From the NCBI GenBank assembly GCA_002085155.1, contig NASX01000026.1, positions 2,831 through 66,830 on the forward strand: 64,000 nucleotides of DNA. Reading direction: 5' to 3'. How positions within the stretch are numbered: the stretch's first letter is position 1; each line of letters starts with the position of its first letter. A program made the translations under genes and the position numbers. Under the pieces are notes generated by a model, which was given only the letters and a program-made list of their open reading frames with translations, made no database searches and was not told where the DNA came from. Shown in pieces: positions 36,320 to 44,404 of this stretch. Origin of the DNA: Sorangiineae bacterium NIC37A_2. GTDB taxonomy: Bacteria; Myxococcota_A; Polyangia; Polyangiales; Polyangiaceae.

Positions 36320-37912
36320 TCAGGAGGTTGTGCCGTCCGACTTGGCTTCGCGGAACTTGGAGGCGCGGATGTCATGCCGGCGAAGGAGTTCATGGAGATC
36401 CGTGCGGTTCCGGCCGGCAAGACGCGCGGCGCGACTCACGTTGCCGCCCGCGCGCCGAAGGACCTCTTCGAGGTAGGAGCGGTCAAAGGCCTCGCGCGCT
36501 TCGCGCAACGTGGGAAAAGGTCCTTCCCCGGTGTTGTTCCACGTCGGAACCAACATGACTGGGTGCTCATCCTCTGCGGAGCCTAGAGGTCGTCCCGGCT
36601 CTCGCCCCGGCTCAAGAACGGAAAGCACGTGCTCAGGGCGCAGATAGCCGTCCTGGCTCAGGATCGACGCGCCTTCGATGACGTTCGCGAGCTCGCGGAC
36701 ATTCCCACGCCACTCGTGTCCGAGGAGGACCCGGATCGCATCGAGGGTCAAATGAGGCGAGGAGATGCCGTGACGCGCGGCCGAGCGCGTCAGGAAGTAC
36801 TCGGCCAGAAGCGGAATATCTTCGCGAAGCTCCCGCAAAGGCGGCATCATGAGCGGCACCACGTGGAGGCGATAATAGAGGTCCTCTCGGAACCGACCTT
36901 CTTTGACGTCCTGCTGAAGGTTTCGGTGTGTGGCAGCGATGATCCGAATATCCGCGGCGACGGGCGCCGTGGCCCCGACGGGAACGTAAGAGCGCTCCTC
37001 GAGGACCCGCAGAAGCTTCACCTGCACGCCCAGCGGCGCCTCCCCGATTTCGTCGAGGAAGAGCGTGCCACCTTCTGCCGCTGAGATGAGCCCGGTGCGT
37101 GCCTGGCTCGCGCCCGTGAAAGCGCCTCGCTCGTATCCAAAGAGCTCACTTTCGAGGAGCTGCTCAGGAAGCGCGCCACAATTGACGGCGATAAAAGGTC
37201 CTTTCGAGCGCGTCGACCCTTCATGGATGGCGCGCGCAGCAAGCTCTTTGCCGGTGCCTGACTCGCCCTGAATCAGGACCGTGGCGTCGGTCTTGGCCAC
37301 GCGCCGAATCCGCGCTCGAACCAAGGCGATCGCGCTCGAAACCCCGAGGAGCGCCGAGCGCTCGTTCCCTTCGCCCATGATGCGCCGCAGGCCATCGAGC
37401 TCCCGGCGCAGACGGACGCTCTCGACCGCGTGCTTGAGCTGCTGGAGCAGGGCGTGTCCGTCGAAAGGCTTGGTCAGAAAGCCGTAGGCGCCGATGCGCA
37501 TGGCTTCGACTGCCGATTCGATGGTTCCATGCGCGGTGAGCACGATGACCGGCAGGTCCCGCGAACGCTCCATCACCCGTCGCAGCACATCCAGGCCGTC
37601 CGCGTCGTCGAGCCGCAGATCGAGAATCATCGCGTCGACCACCTCCCGCTCGATGACCTCAAGCCCTCCGCGCGCGGTCACCTCCGTCGTCACCCGGTAG
37701 CCGTTGTGTTCGAGGCGTAGGGCCACAAGCTCACACAAATCGGCCTCGTCATCGACCATCAAGACATGAGGGCGCGGGCGAGCATTCTCCTCGAGCTCCT
37801 CCGACGATTGAGCAGGGTCCTCCGCCTCTCCTTCGCGAGCTTGAATCATGGACCAGATCTTGGTCGCTCGCTCCTCGAGCTCAGTGGTGGGAGGCTTGTT
37901 CGGTGTGGTCAT
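36320..37912 (-). CDS. NtrC-family sigma54 response regulator
   Basis: A 530-residue activator. The receiver domain shows DDEAD, the phospho-acceptor Asp in MILDLRLDDADG and the Lys of GFLTKPF. The AAA+ domain has Walker [12 protein letters not shown], the sigma54-contacting GAFTGA loop in YERGAFTGASQ, and GGTLFLDEIGE as Walker B. The C-terminal Fis-type helix-turn-helix reads GGNVSRAARLAGRNRTDLHE. It is the partner of the histidine kinase gene just upstream, which it overlaps by 32 bp. Targets unknown. Start ATG 37912 is chosen because the upstream frame runs through the kinase gene. Confidence 0.9.
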   Translation of the reverse strand: MTTPNKPPTTELEERATKIWSMIQAREGEAEDPAQSSEELEENARPRPHVLMVDDEADLCELVALRLEHNGYRVTTEVTARGGLEVIEREVVDAMILDLRLDDADGLDVLRRVMERSRDLPVIVLTAHGTIESAVEAMRIGAYGFLTKPFDGHALLQQLKHAVESVRLRRELDGLRRIMGEGNERSALLGVSSAIALVRARIRRVAKTDATVLIQGESGTGKELAARAIHEGSTRSKGPFIAVNCGALPEQLLESELFGYERGAFTGASQARTGLISAAEGGTLFLDEIGEAPLGVQVKLLRVLEERSYVPVGATAPVAADIRIIAATHRNLQQDVKEGRFREDLYYRLHVVPLMMPPLRELREDIPLLAEYFLTRSAARHGISSPHLTLDAIRVLLGHEWRGNVRELANVIEGASILSQDGYLRPEHVLSVLEPGREPGRPLGSAEDEHPVMLVPTWNNTGEGPFPTLREAREAFDRSYLEEVLRRAGGNVSRAARLAGRNRTDLHELLRRHDIRASKFREAKSDGTTS

Positions 37913-39416
37913 CGGCTGCTTCCTCGTTGGATGAGAGGGGGGACGGTGCCCTGAGGGGAAGGAAGAGGTGAAAGGTAGCACCGGAGGCGGCGCTTCCGTC
38001 CAGCTCGAGATCGCCGCCGTGGGCGACAGCAACTTCCCGCGCAAAAGCAAGTCCGAGGCCGATCCCGATCCCTTTCGGAGATTTCGGCACGGCGCTCGTG
38101 ACAAAAGCATTAAAAATGGTCTCGCGGATGGGCTCGGGAACACCTGGTCCCTGGTCCGAGACAGTGAGCCGTAAGAAGTCTTCGTCCCCCCGCTTCACCA
38201 CGGACCTCCCGACAGTCACGGCGGCCCCCTTCGGCGAAACCACGATCGCGTTCCGCAGGAGATTCGCGATGGCGCGCTCGACGAGCACCGGGTCAGCGTG
38301 AATCGTCGGAACCTCTTCGCTCTGCTGGATGTCAATCCGCACGTCGGCCTGACTCCGGTCGCGCAGCTCTGCGGCGGCAGCGACCTCGATGAGTGAGTCG
38401 ATAGAAACCCCGTTCTCAAAGCGGAGGGGACTCCCCGATCGGAGCCGCGAGAGGTCGAGCAAGGTCGCCACCAGTCGAATCTGCCTCTCGCAAGCGCTGC
38501 GCACAATCTGCACCACCCTGAGCTGTTTCGGCGCTAGCTCACCCGTGATGCCGTCTTCAAGGATAGCGAGCCCCTCCCTCATCTCGGACAGCGGCGTACG
38601 CACCTCGTGAGAGACGGAAGCCAAAAAACCCTGCTTCAGTGCGTCGAGCTCGTGCAGACGCTTCTGCATGCGCCGAATCTCCTCCGCCAGATCGACGATC
38701 TCCGCGGGCCCCTGCACCACCCCCAGGTCGCGAAACTCGCCACGCCCGACCGCCCGCGCCGTTTCAGCCAGATTGGCGAGAGGAACGTTCACTGAACGCG
38801 CCAGCCAAGCCGAGAGCAGCATCGCGACACCAAACGAACCGAGCGCGAGCGCCGTACCGACCCACACGGCGCGTGAACCAATACCTCGCGCCAAACCTTC
38901 CTGCTCTTCGAGACTCGCGTGAAGAACGATCAGGCGATCGGTGAACAAATCCGTCGTCCGCACATCGAGCTCAACCCGCTTCTCGTGATTCTCGAAATCA
39001 CTGAGGCCCCCACAGAGGTCCGGCGTCAGCGCCGATTCGGCGGCCTGGAGCCACCCCATCGCCAGCTCGTGCATCGGGAGCGCCTGTCCTGGGCCCATTT
39101 TCAGCACTTCCGCGAGTTTTTCGGTGCTCTCCCGCACGATCTGCTCCGCCGCTTCCTCACCTCCAGGCGTCGCGCACAAACGTTCGGCGTTCCGCATCGC
39201 CACATCGAGCCGCCACACGGCGCGATGCAATCGGCTCTCCTCGTGCAGCGATTCGATCTCTCGCGAGCGAATCCCTTCGAGCACATCGATCATCTTCGCC
39301 AACGACGCCACGGTCACGGCGAGCGCGATGGTCACGATCGCAACTGGGATCGAGTGACTGAAGGAGAGAGTTCGCCGAAGCGAGACGCGAACACCGGAGA
39401 GCGGAAAGAAGCGCAT
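37881..39416 (-). CDS. Membrane sensor histidine kinase
   Basis: A 511-residue two-component kinase. Two membrane segments (IPVAIVTIALAVTVASLAKM near the start and AVWVGTALALGSFGVAMLL near residue 190) enclose a periplasmic helical sensor region of about 140 residues. A HAMP-like linker leads to the phosphorylated His in LASVSHEVRTPLSEM. The ATPase core has the N-box IANLLRNAIVVSP and the Gly boxes DQGPGVPEP and GIGIGLGLAFA. Start ATG 39416 (MRFFPLSG) is preferred over an upstream TTG at 39425. It sits between the FHA protein gene and the NtrC-type regulator on the same strand. Confidence 0.88.
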   Translation of the reverse strand: MRFFPLSGVRVSLRRTLSFSHSIPVAIVTIALAVTVASLAKMIDVLEGIRSREIESLHEESRLHRAVWRLDVAMRNAERLCATPGGEEAAEQIVRESTEKLAEVLKMGPGQALPMHELAMGWLQAAESALTPDLCGGLSDFENHEKRVELDVRTTDLFTDRLIVLHASLEEQEGLARGIGSRAVWVGTALALGSFGVAMLLSAWLARSVNVPLANLAETARAVGRGEFRDLGVVQGPAEIVDLAEEIRRMQKRLHELDALKQGFLASVSHEVRTPLSEMREGLAILEDGITGELAPKQLRVVQIVRSACERQIRLVATLLDLSRLRSGSPLRFENGVSIDSLIEVAAAAELRDRSQADVRIDIQQSEEVPTIHADPVLVERAIANLLRNAIVVSPKGAAVTVGRSVVKRGDEDFLRLTVSDQGPGVPEPIRETIFNAFVTSAVPKSPKGIGIGLGLAFAREVAVAHGGDLELDGSAASGATFHLFLPLRAPSPLSSNEEAADDHTEQASHH

Positions 39417-39455
39417 GGATGACAAGAGTCGATCGACAAGAGCGTCTTCGAACGC

Positions 39456-41273
39456 TCAGCGGGGAAGCTTCGGTTCGGACTCGCGTGAGCCGCTCGAATT
39501 TCTCTGGAACAGAGCCGGATCGAGACGAACTCCCGCCGCCTGTAGGCGCTCGGTGAGCCTCGGCAGCTCGCCCGCGGCAGAAAAACTGCCTTCCACGCCG
39601 TGATTGTTCCCGCGCACGGTGACGAACGAGAACACGTCGCTGAGTTCCCTTTCGCCAGCCCATTCCGCAATGCGGAGCACACGGACGCGGCCGTCTCTGT
39701 GTCGTCCGAGCTCCACCGCCACGTCAAAAGCGCCGCGCACCCACGCGTCAGCTACATCCAAAGGAAGCCCCGGGCGAGCGAGGGCCATGGCCGCCGGCAG
39801 ACTCCGAAGAGCCGCGCGCACCCCAGGTGCCGTGAGCGCGACAAGGGTGCCCTGGCTGGCTGGACTGAGCTCGAAGAACTCGGCCAGGCGCGCTGGCGAC
39901 GGATACGCCAGCACCGGGCGAGAGCCCGGTACGCCGAGCGCAACAGGCAGGAGATCTCCGAGGGGTTCTCGACCTGTTTTCCCGATCACCGAGAGGGAAG
40001 GCCAAGCGTCGGGCAGAAACGTCGGTTGCCCGATCATCAGCGCGCGCTCGCGCGTGAGTCCGCCGAGCAACGCCTCAAGGAGCATGCTCGAACCTTCCTC
40101 GGGAGGGCTCGTCAAAAGAATATTCAAGCGCGCCCCGAGGCAGAGCTGCAAAAAGGTCGCCATGGCCCGGGAGAGCACGCCGCGTTTCACCAGCTCGTCC
40201 AAGGTCTGAGGCTCCTTGGAGGGCTTGCGCAGGACGAACATGAGCGCTCCTTCCCCTTCGGAGTGCCCGATCGAGAGGCTCAGTCCGCTCGCGAACGTCT
40301 CTTCAAAGTGGTTCGAAAAATCCTGGCTCTCGCCTCCCTCGGCAGCGATGAGGCGCTCGAAGGCGCGAAGCAGCGAGGCCTTCGAGGAAAATGCGCGCGT
40401 GACACCCTGTGATTTGCCGTCGCGCACTTCGACGAGATCGTCGTAGCGGAGGCCCGCCAAGACGGTTGCGGTCGGATCGTTGAGGAAGGAGCGAATCGGC
40501 CCGAGATCGAGGAGCTCCTCCCTGACCTGATCGATCACTGCGTCAGCCGCCACGCCGACCGGCACTTCGCCCTCGACGAGCAGGTGATCGACCGCGCTCA
40601 CAATCGTTTCACTAAACTTCGATGCCGTCTCCTCCGAAACGACGGCAGGAGGCTCCCCCAGAGCGCGGATCACGCCTTCGATGACCTTCTGGACGGCACT
40701 GGTGCGGAGCACTGCGCCCTCGCTCGCCCGTTGACTCGGCCGACTCTGCTCGCTCGAATCGAGGGAACGGAGCGATGACGTTCCGCCGAGCGCCCGCCCC
40801 AGATCCTCCGAAGTCGGACGATCGGAACCGATCAGCGCTGACGCCAAAGGAGAGTCGGGCTCGGAGCTCGAAATCGGTCGCTGACCGGGCAACGGGGGCG
40901 CTGAGAAGCGGTCCGTCGTGTCTGCGGGGACGGAGTCGCTTTGCGGCTGACCGAGCCCCTCGACCCGCAGCACATAATCGCCAATGAAGAGTCGATCTTC
41001 TTCGCGGAGAATGGTGGCCTGGGTGATGCGCCGACGATTGACGAAGGTACCGTTGGTGCTGTTGAGGTCGGTGACGATCAACCGACCTTCGCGAAACAGG
41101 ATGCGAGCGTGTCTCTTGGAGACGTTCCCCTTCGGAAGCACGAGGTCGTTGCCCGCGACTCTCCCGATCGTCGCTTCCGCTCCGCTGAACGCTTGGCGAC
41201 GCTCGATTCCCCCCTTCTCGGAGATCAGGAGAGTGAACGTCGTCGCCGCTTCGCCTGCCGATTCGTTCAGCAC
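39456..41273 (-). CDS. FHA domain fused to inactive CpaF/TadA-like secretion ATPase
   Basis: A 605-residue protein. Residues about 33-105 form a complete FHA phosphothreonine-binding domain (TIGRVAGNDLVLPKGNVSKRH, LNSTNGTFVN). A Ser/Pro-rich linker follows. From about residue 250 the sequence follows the CpaF/TadA family: LLDLGPIRSFLNDPTATVLA, LLRAFERLIA, and DVAVELGRHRDGRVRVLRIAEW near the end. The P-loop, expected after ARLNILL as GGTGSGKTT, is replaced by TSPPEEGSSML (about 385-396). The Glu of Walker B (GEVRG) and the His box (TIHAN) are also gone. So it looks like a catalytically dead paralogue used as a scaffold. GTG 41273 must be the start: an in-frame TAA stop stands directly before it. 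Confidence 0.8.
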   Translation of the reverse strand: MLNESAGEAATTFTLLISEKGGIERRQAFSGAEATIGRVAGNDLVLPKGNVSKRHARILFREGRLIVTDLNSTNGTFVNRRRITQATILREEDRLFIGDYVLRVEGLGQPQSDSVPADTTDRFSAPPLPGQRPISSSEPDSPLASALIGSDRPTSEDLGRALGGTSSLRSLDSSEQSRPSQRASEGAVLRTSAVQKVIEGVIRALGEPPAVVSEETASKFSETIVSAVDHLLVEGEVPVGVAADAVIDQVREELLDLGPIRSFLNDPTATVLAGLRYDDLVEVRDGKSQGVTRAFSSKASLLRAFERLIAAEGGESQDFSNHFEETFASGLSLSIGHSEGEGALMFVLRKPSKEPQTLDELVKRGVLSRAMATFLQLCLGARLNILLTSPPEEGSSMLLEALLGGLTRERALMIGQPTFLPDAWPSLSVIGKTGREPLGDLLPVALGVPGSRPVLAYPSPARLAEFFELSPASQGTLVALTAPGVRAALRSLPAAMALARPGLPLDVADAWVRGAFDVAVELGRHRDGRVRVLRIAEWAGERELSDVFSFVTVRGNNHGVEGSFSAAGELPRLTERLQAAGVRLDPALFQRNSSGSRESEPKLPR

Positions 41274-41319
41274 TTAGACTTCTTTGCCTGCGAGGAGGCG
41301 CGCCGTCAAACCGTGCGCT

Positions 41320-41553
41320 TCAGACGTCGTAGGACGTCTCGGCGCCTTGGCTCGCAACCCCCTGCGCCACGAGTTCCAGGACCTCGCCGGCGAAGGCCAT
41401 AATTTCCACGTCGGATAAGCCCCGATCACGGAGATCCCGATAAGTCTGGCGGGCGAGGTTCGCCGGGGTGGCCTTAGGCTTTTGAGCGTTCTTCAGCTCG
41501 AGTTCCGGAAGGGAGGCGGTCGGACGCTGGATCGGAAGAGTGTGTGGGATCAT
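41320..41553 (-). CDS. Small conserved-looking protein, 77 aa
   Basis: Starts at ATG 41553 as MIPHTLPIQRPTASLPELEL, with GGAG 9 bases before it. The second half is a good helical unit: TYRDLRDRGLSDVEIMAFAG, then EVLELVAQGVASQGAETSYDV. No signal peptide or membrane helix. It ends 46 bp before the GTG of the FHA protein gene and is probably cotranscribed with it, the kinase and the NtrC-type regulator. I do not recognise a named family; an accessory role to that operon is only an inference. Confidence 0.55.
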   Translation of the reverse strand: MIPHTLPIQRPTASLPELELKNAQKPKATPANLARQTYRDLRDRGLSDVEIMAFAGEVLELVAQGVASQGAETSYDV

Positions 41554-41851
41554 TTGATGGCTCCAAGTGGTCCTAGCTGTCCTCGGAAGGAGAGCTTTTG
41601 ACCTCATTGTCGGTCGCCTCTTATTCAAGATTGGTGCCGGCCGCGATGAGACGGCAACACTACCAAAGTGCGGCAAAATCGGATCATTTTGCGCGAACAG
41701 ACGCGAAGCACATTACGCACTCCCTCCATAAGGGCGGCGTTTACTTCGCGCCTCGGGTCCAACAGTGGTTTGACCACTCATATCGGGCGTTTCGCGCTCT
41801 CGAACCCGGAGAGGGGTTTGAACCTCCCCCCGACCTGGCTTCACTGCCCTC

Positions 41852-42178
41852 TTAACAAAGTGAGTCGAGCGGATCGGAATCGGGACGCTCCACCCGAAGC
41901 AAGGTGCTCGTGATGAGCTCCGGCCCACCGTCCGCGAAGAACAAGGCCTCTCCCACCCGCGGACGGTGAGGAGAAGGAGCAAGCCCCCCGCCCTCGAGCA
42001 TCCGCACCGCCCCCGACAGCGAGCGGCCGACAGCCAGGTGTCCTTCGAGCCACTGGTCGCTTTCTCGATCCCGAACCGCGACACACACTTGGCCCTCCAC
42101 GAAGTACTCGGTGTTCCGAGTGACGTAAAGCTGACGCTTGCGGCGCTCCGGTCCGCTGTACCTCTCTGCTCTGAACAT
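41852..42178 (-). CDS. Hypothetical protein, 108 aa
   Basis: A soluble-looking protein that begins MFRAERYSGPERRKRQLYVT. The centre reads NTEYFVEGQVCVAVRDRESD and the C-terminal part FFADGGPELITSTLLRVERP, a beta-rich pattern. No signal peptide. Charge and the N-terminal ERRKR resemble small regulator-like proteins but I recognise no family. It is upstream of the small-protein/FHA/kinase/regulator block on the same strand. The 298 bp between it and the 77-residue gene (41554-41851) hold no convincing gene; a tRNA-like stretch there is rejected elsewhere. Confidence 0.5.
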   Translation of the reverse strand: MFRAERYSGPERRKRQLYVTRNTEYFVEGQVCVAVRDRESDQWLEGHLAVGRSLSGAVRMLEGGGLAPSPHRPRVGEALFFADGGPELITSTLLRVERPDSDPLDSLC

Positions 42179-42495
42179 CCCGAGACACTAACCCTGGCCA
42201 CGAGGGTCGGAAAAGAAAACAGCGAGTCATAGACTCATCATGCTCTGGCTTTCCCCGGTGGCCCGCAGGCCCATCGCGAGCCGGACGTGGAAGCAGACCG
42301 AGCGGCGACCCACTCGAATCGGTCGGGCGGGCCCGAGGGCACAGTCAATATATTTCGTCACCTGCCGAAGGGCCCCGTGGCCGCTGTGGATAACCTCGAC
42401 GGTCGCAGTTTGGACGCCGATCCAAGGAACATGCGGCGCACGATTGACAGAGTCTACCGATAGGGGGGAGAGAGTGGCTCGCACTCGAGACGCTC
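42179..42495. other. Intergenic region, 317 bp, no convincing gene
   Basis: Lies between divergent genes. Short frames exist on both strands, but with poor composition and no start signals. A local AT-rich spot (AATATATTT near 42350) stands out. A TTGACA at 42444-42449 has no proper -10 at 16-18 bases. Promoters for both flanking genes must lie here. Confidence 0.4.
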
Positions 42496-43494
42496 ATGGC
42501 TCGTAGGAAGAAATCGGAAGACAAGGTCATCCATGTTGTGTTTGGCCCCGGGGGGGGACGGCGCGAAGGACAGGAGAGCAGTGCGCCCCAAGTTCCGAGT
42601 GAGCTGCCGCCCGCTTCTCAAAAGGAGCCCGTCACAGATCTCTTCACCAAGAGTGAGATCACTCGCCTCCTCGGGATCTCCGAGGCCCAGCTCCGCTCCC
42701 TCGATCGCGCAGGCATCGTCTCTCCGAGCGGGAAACGCCATGGGCGGCGCGCCTACGATTTCAGGGACCTGATCGCACTGCGCACCGCCAAGTCTCTCCT
42801 CGACCAGCGCATTCGCCTCCGGGACGTGAGCCGGGCCATCCAGTCTCTGAAAGCGGACCTGCCTCGCGTTGCGCGTCCGCTCAACGAGCTCCGCATCGTC
42901 TCCGACGGTCGCAACATTGTCGTTCGCTCCAAGGACGGCGCCTTTGAAGCGATGACGGGGCAGATGATGCTGAACCTTGAGGTACAGTCGCTCAGCGACG
43001 ACATCGTACGCGTGCTGCGTCCGAGTGCCGGGCGCGAGCGCACACGAGCTGCCTACGAGCTCTACTTGAAGGCGAGCGAGCTCGACGAAAACCCGGGCAC
43101 CCTGGATGAGGCTGTGCGCCTCTACAAACAGGCGATCGAGCTCGACCCTTGGCTCGCCATCGCTTACACGAACCTCGGCAACATCGCCTTCCGGCGTCAA
43201 GAGAACGCTGAGGCAGAGGCCTACTATCAAAAGGCTCTCCAGATCGACTCGAAGCAACCGGAAGCCAAATATAATCTTGGCTACCTGATGCTCGAACGCG
43301 GTGAACCCGAACGGAGTGTTCCCTATTTTCTCGGAGCGATCGCGGCGGACCCAGATTTCGCCGACGCTCATTTCAACCTGGCGATGGCCTACGAGCAAAT
43401 GGGCAAACCGGAGGAGGCTCGCCCCCTCTGGCAGAACTACATCACGCTCGAGCCCCACGGGACCTGGACCGAGATCGCTCGCAGACACCTCTAG
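42496..43494 (+). CDS. MerR-type helix-turn-helix protein with TPR repeats
   Basis: A 332-residue fusion. After a charged, Gly-rich start, residues about 52-120 match a MerR winged helix (TKSEITRLLGISEAQLRSLDRAGIV, YDFRDLIALRTAKSLLDQRI, RDVSRAIQSL). From about residue 180 on come at least four tetratricopeptide repeats (LDEAVRLYKQAIELDPWLAI, AYTNLGNIAFRRQENAEAEA, AKYNLGYLMLERGEPERSV, AHFNLAMAYEQMGKPEEAR). MerR normally has a short effector domain, so the TPRs probably mediate protein-protein control. No metal-binding Cys set is visible. DNA targets unknown. Confidence 0.75.
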   Translation: MARRKKSEDKVIHVVFGPGGGRREGQESSAPQVPSELPPASQKEPVTDLFTKSEITRLLGISEAQLRSLDRAGIVSPSGKRHGRRAYDFRDLIALRTAKSLLDQRIRLRDVSRAIQSLKADLPRVARPLNELRIVSDGRNIVVRSKDGAFEAMTGQMMLNLEVQSLSDDIVRVLRPSAGRERTRAAYELYLKASELDENPGTLDEAVRLYKQAIELDPWLAIAYTNLGNIAFRRQENAEAEAYYQKALQIDSKQPEAKYNLGYLMLERGEPERSVPYFLGAIAADPDFADAHFNLAMAYEQMGKPEEARPLWQNYITLEPHGTWTEIARRHL

Positions 43495-43564
43495 CCGCAG
43501 CGCCTCTTTTTTCGGTGCGTTTCCTGCGGAGCGCTAGGCGCAGGAGCTCTCGGCGCAAGAGGCT

Positions 43565-44404
43565 CTAGGCGCAGGAGCGCCCGAGCCGCCGGTGTTTCTC
43601 GAGCGGCATGTTGGTGCGCACCTGCTCGACTTTCTTCGGGTCGAGATCCGCGATGATGAACCCGATGCCCTCGGCGAGCTCGGCGATCACTTCGCCCCAT
43701 GGATCGACGATCAGAGAATGTCCGAAGGTCTTCCGATCCAAAGGATGCGCGCCCCATTGTGCCGCAGCGACAAGGTACGACTGTGTCTCGATGGCGCGGG
43801 CGCGAAGCAGGGTGTGCCAATGCGCCTGGCCCGTCGTCTTCGTGAAAGCGGCGGGCAGCGTGAGGACGTTCACCCCGAGCTCACGCTGACGCGCGAAGAG
43901 TTCGGGGAACCTGAGGTCATAACAAATCGACAGGCCCGCCTTGAAGCCTGGGGCGACGTCGAAGACGACCACCTCATCACCGGCGGTGTTCCCTTTCGAC
44001 TCGTGGAGCACCGTCCCGTCGGGGAGGTCCACATCGAAGAGATGAATTTTTCGGTAGCGCGCGACGAGCTGCCCCCCCGAAAACACGACACTCGTGTTGT
44101 ATGGACGCTCCGGATTCGGACTCTGCTCCGGCATGCCCCCGCCGATGATGACCAGGCCGAGCTCCTTGGACCAGCGGGCAAGCTCCCCCGCGATCGGTCC
44201 ATAGCTCGCGCCTTTTTCGCCCGGGGCCGGCAGCGCCTCGCTCACCTTGGCCTTGTCGATCTCCGCGCCCAGGAAGGCGAACCCCTCCGGCAGGAGCACG
44301 ACCTCGGCTCCGCTCTGTTTTGCCCTCTCGACCTCACGTCCCGCGACCGATAAATTGGCTGATACATCGGCCTGGCTCTCGAGCTGGACGGCAGCGAATC
44401 TCAT
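43565..44404 (-). CDS. Nitrilase-superfamily amidase (Nit1/deaminated glutathione amidase-like)
   Basis: A carbon-nitrogen hydrolase of 279 residues with the full triad: Glu40 in LLPEGFAF, Lys119 in [10 protein letters not shown] and Cys161 in [13 protein letters not shown]. The DLRFPEL and KIHLFDVD signatures and the C-terminal [12 protein letters not shown] point to the Nit branch, whose members repair deaminated glutathione or act as omega-amidases. Length is normal. Its ATG (44404-44402) overlaps the ATG of the divergent FHA-sigma54 gene in the tetranucleotide CATG; each promoter would have to lie inside the other gene if both starts are right. Confidence 0.88.
   Translation of the reverse strand: MRFAAVQLESQADVSANLSVAGREVERAKQSGAEVVLLPEGFAFLGAEIDKAKVSEALPAPGEKGASYGPIAGELARWSKELGLVIIGGGMPEQSPNPERPYNTSVVFSGGQLVARYRKIHLFDVDLPDGTVLHESKGNTAGDEVVVFDVAPGFKAGLSICYDLRFPELFARQRELGVNVLTLPAAFTKTTGQAHWHTLLRARAIETQSYLVAAAQWGAHPLDRKTFGHSLIVDPWGEVIAELAEGIGFIIADLDPKKVEQVRTNMPLEKHRRLGRSCA

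Noticed and set aside
41780-41870. tRNA-like stretch on the minus strand (AGGTC, then GGAGGTTCAAACCCCTC)
   Set aside because: It resembles the variable loop and T-arm of a tRNA, but the T stem has a mismatch, the anticodon arm is about 7 bases too short, and no matching acceptor arm is found. Part of it is the end of a coding frame.
42444-42466. TTGACA with TAGGGG near the MerR-TPR gene as a promoter
   Set aside because: The spacing of 11 bases is too short for sigma70.
42227-42506. Overlapping short frames of 85-88 codons in the gap before the MerR-TPR gene
   Set aside because: No ribosome binding site, odd composition and no domain; kept only as an intergenic note.
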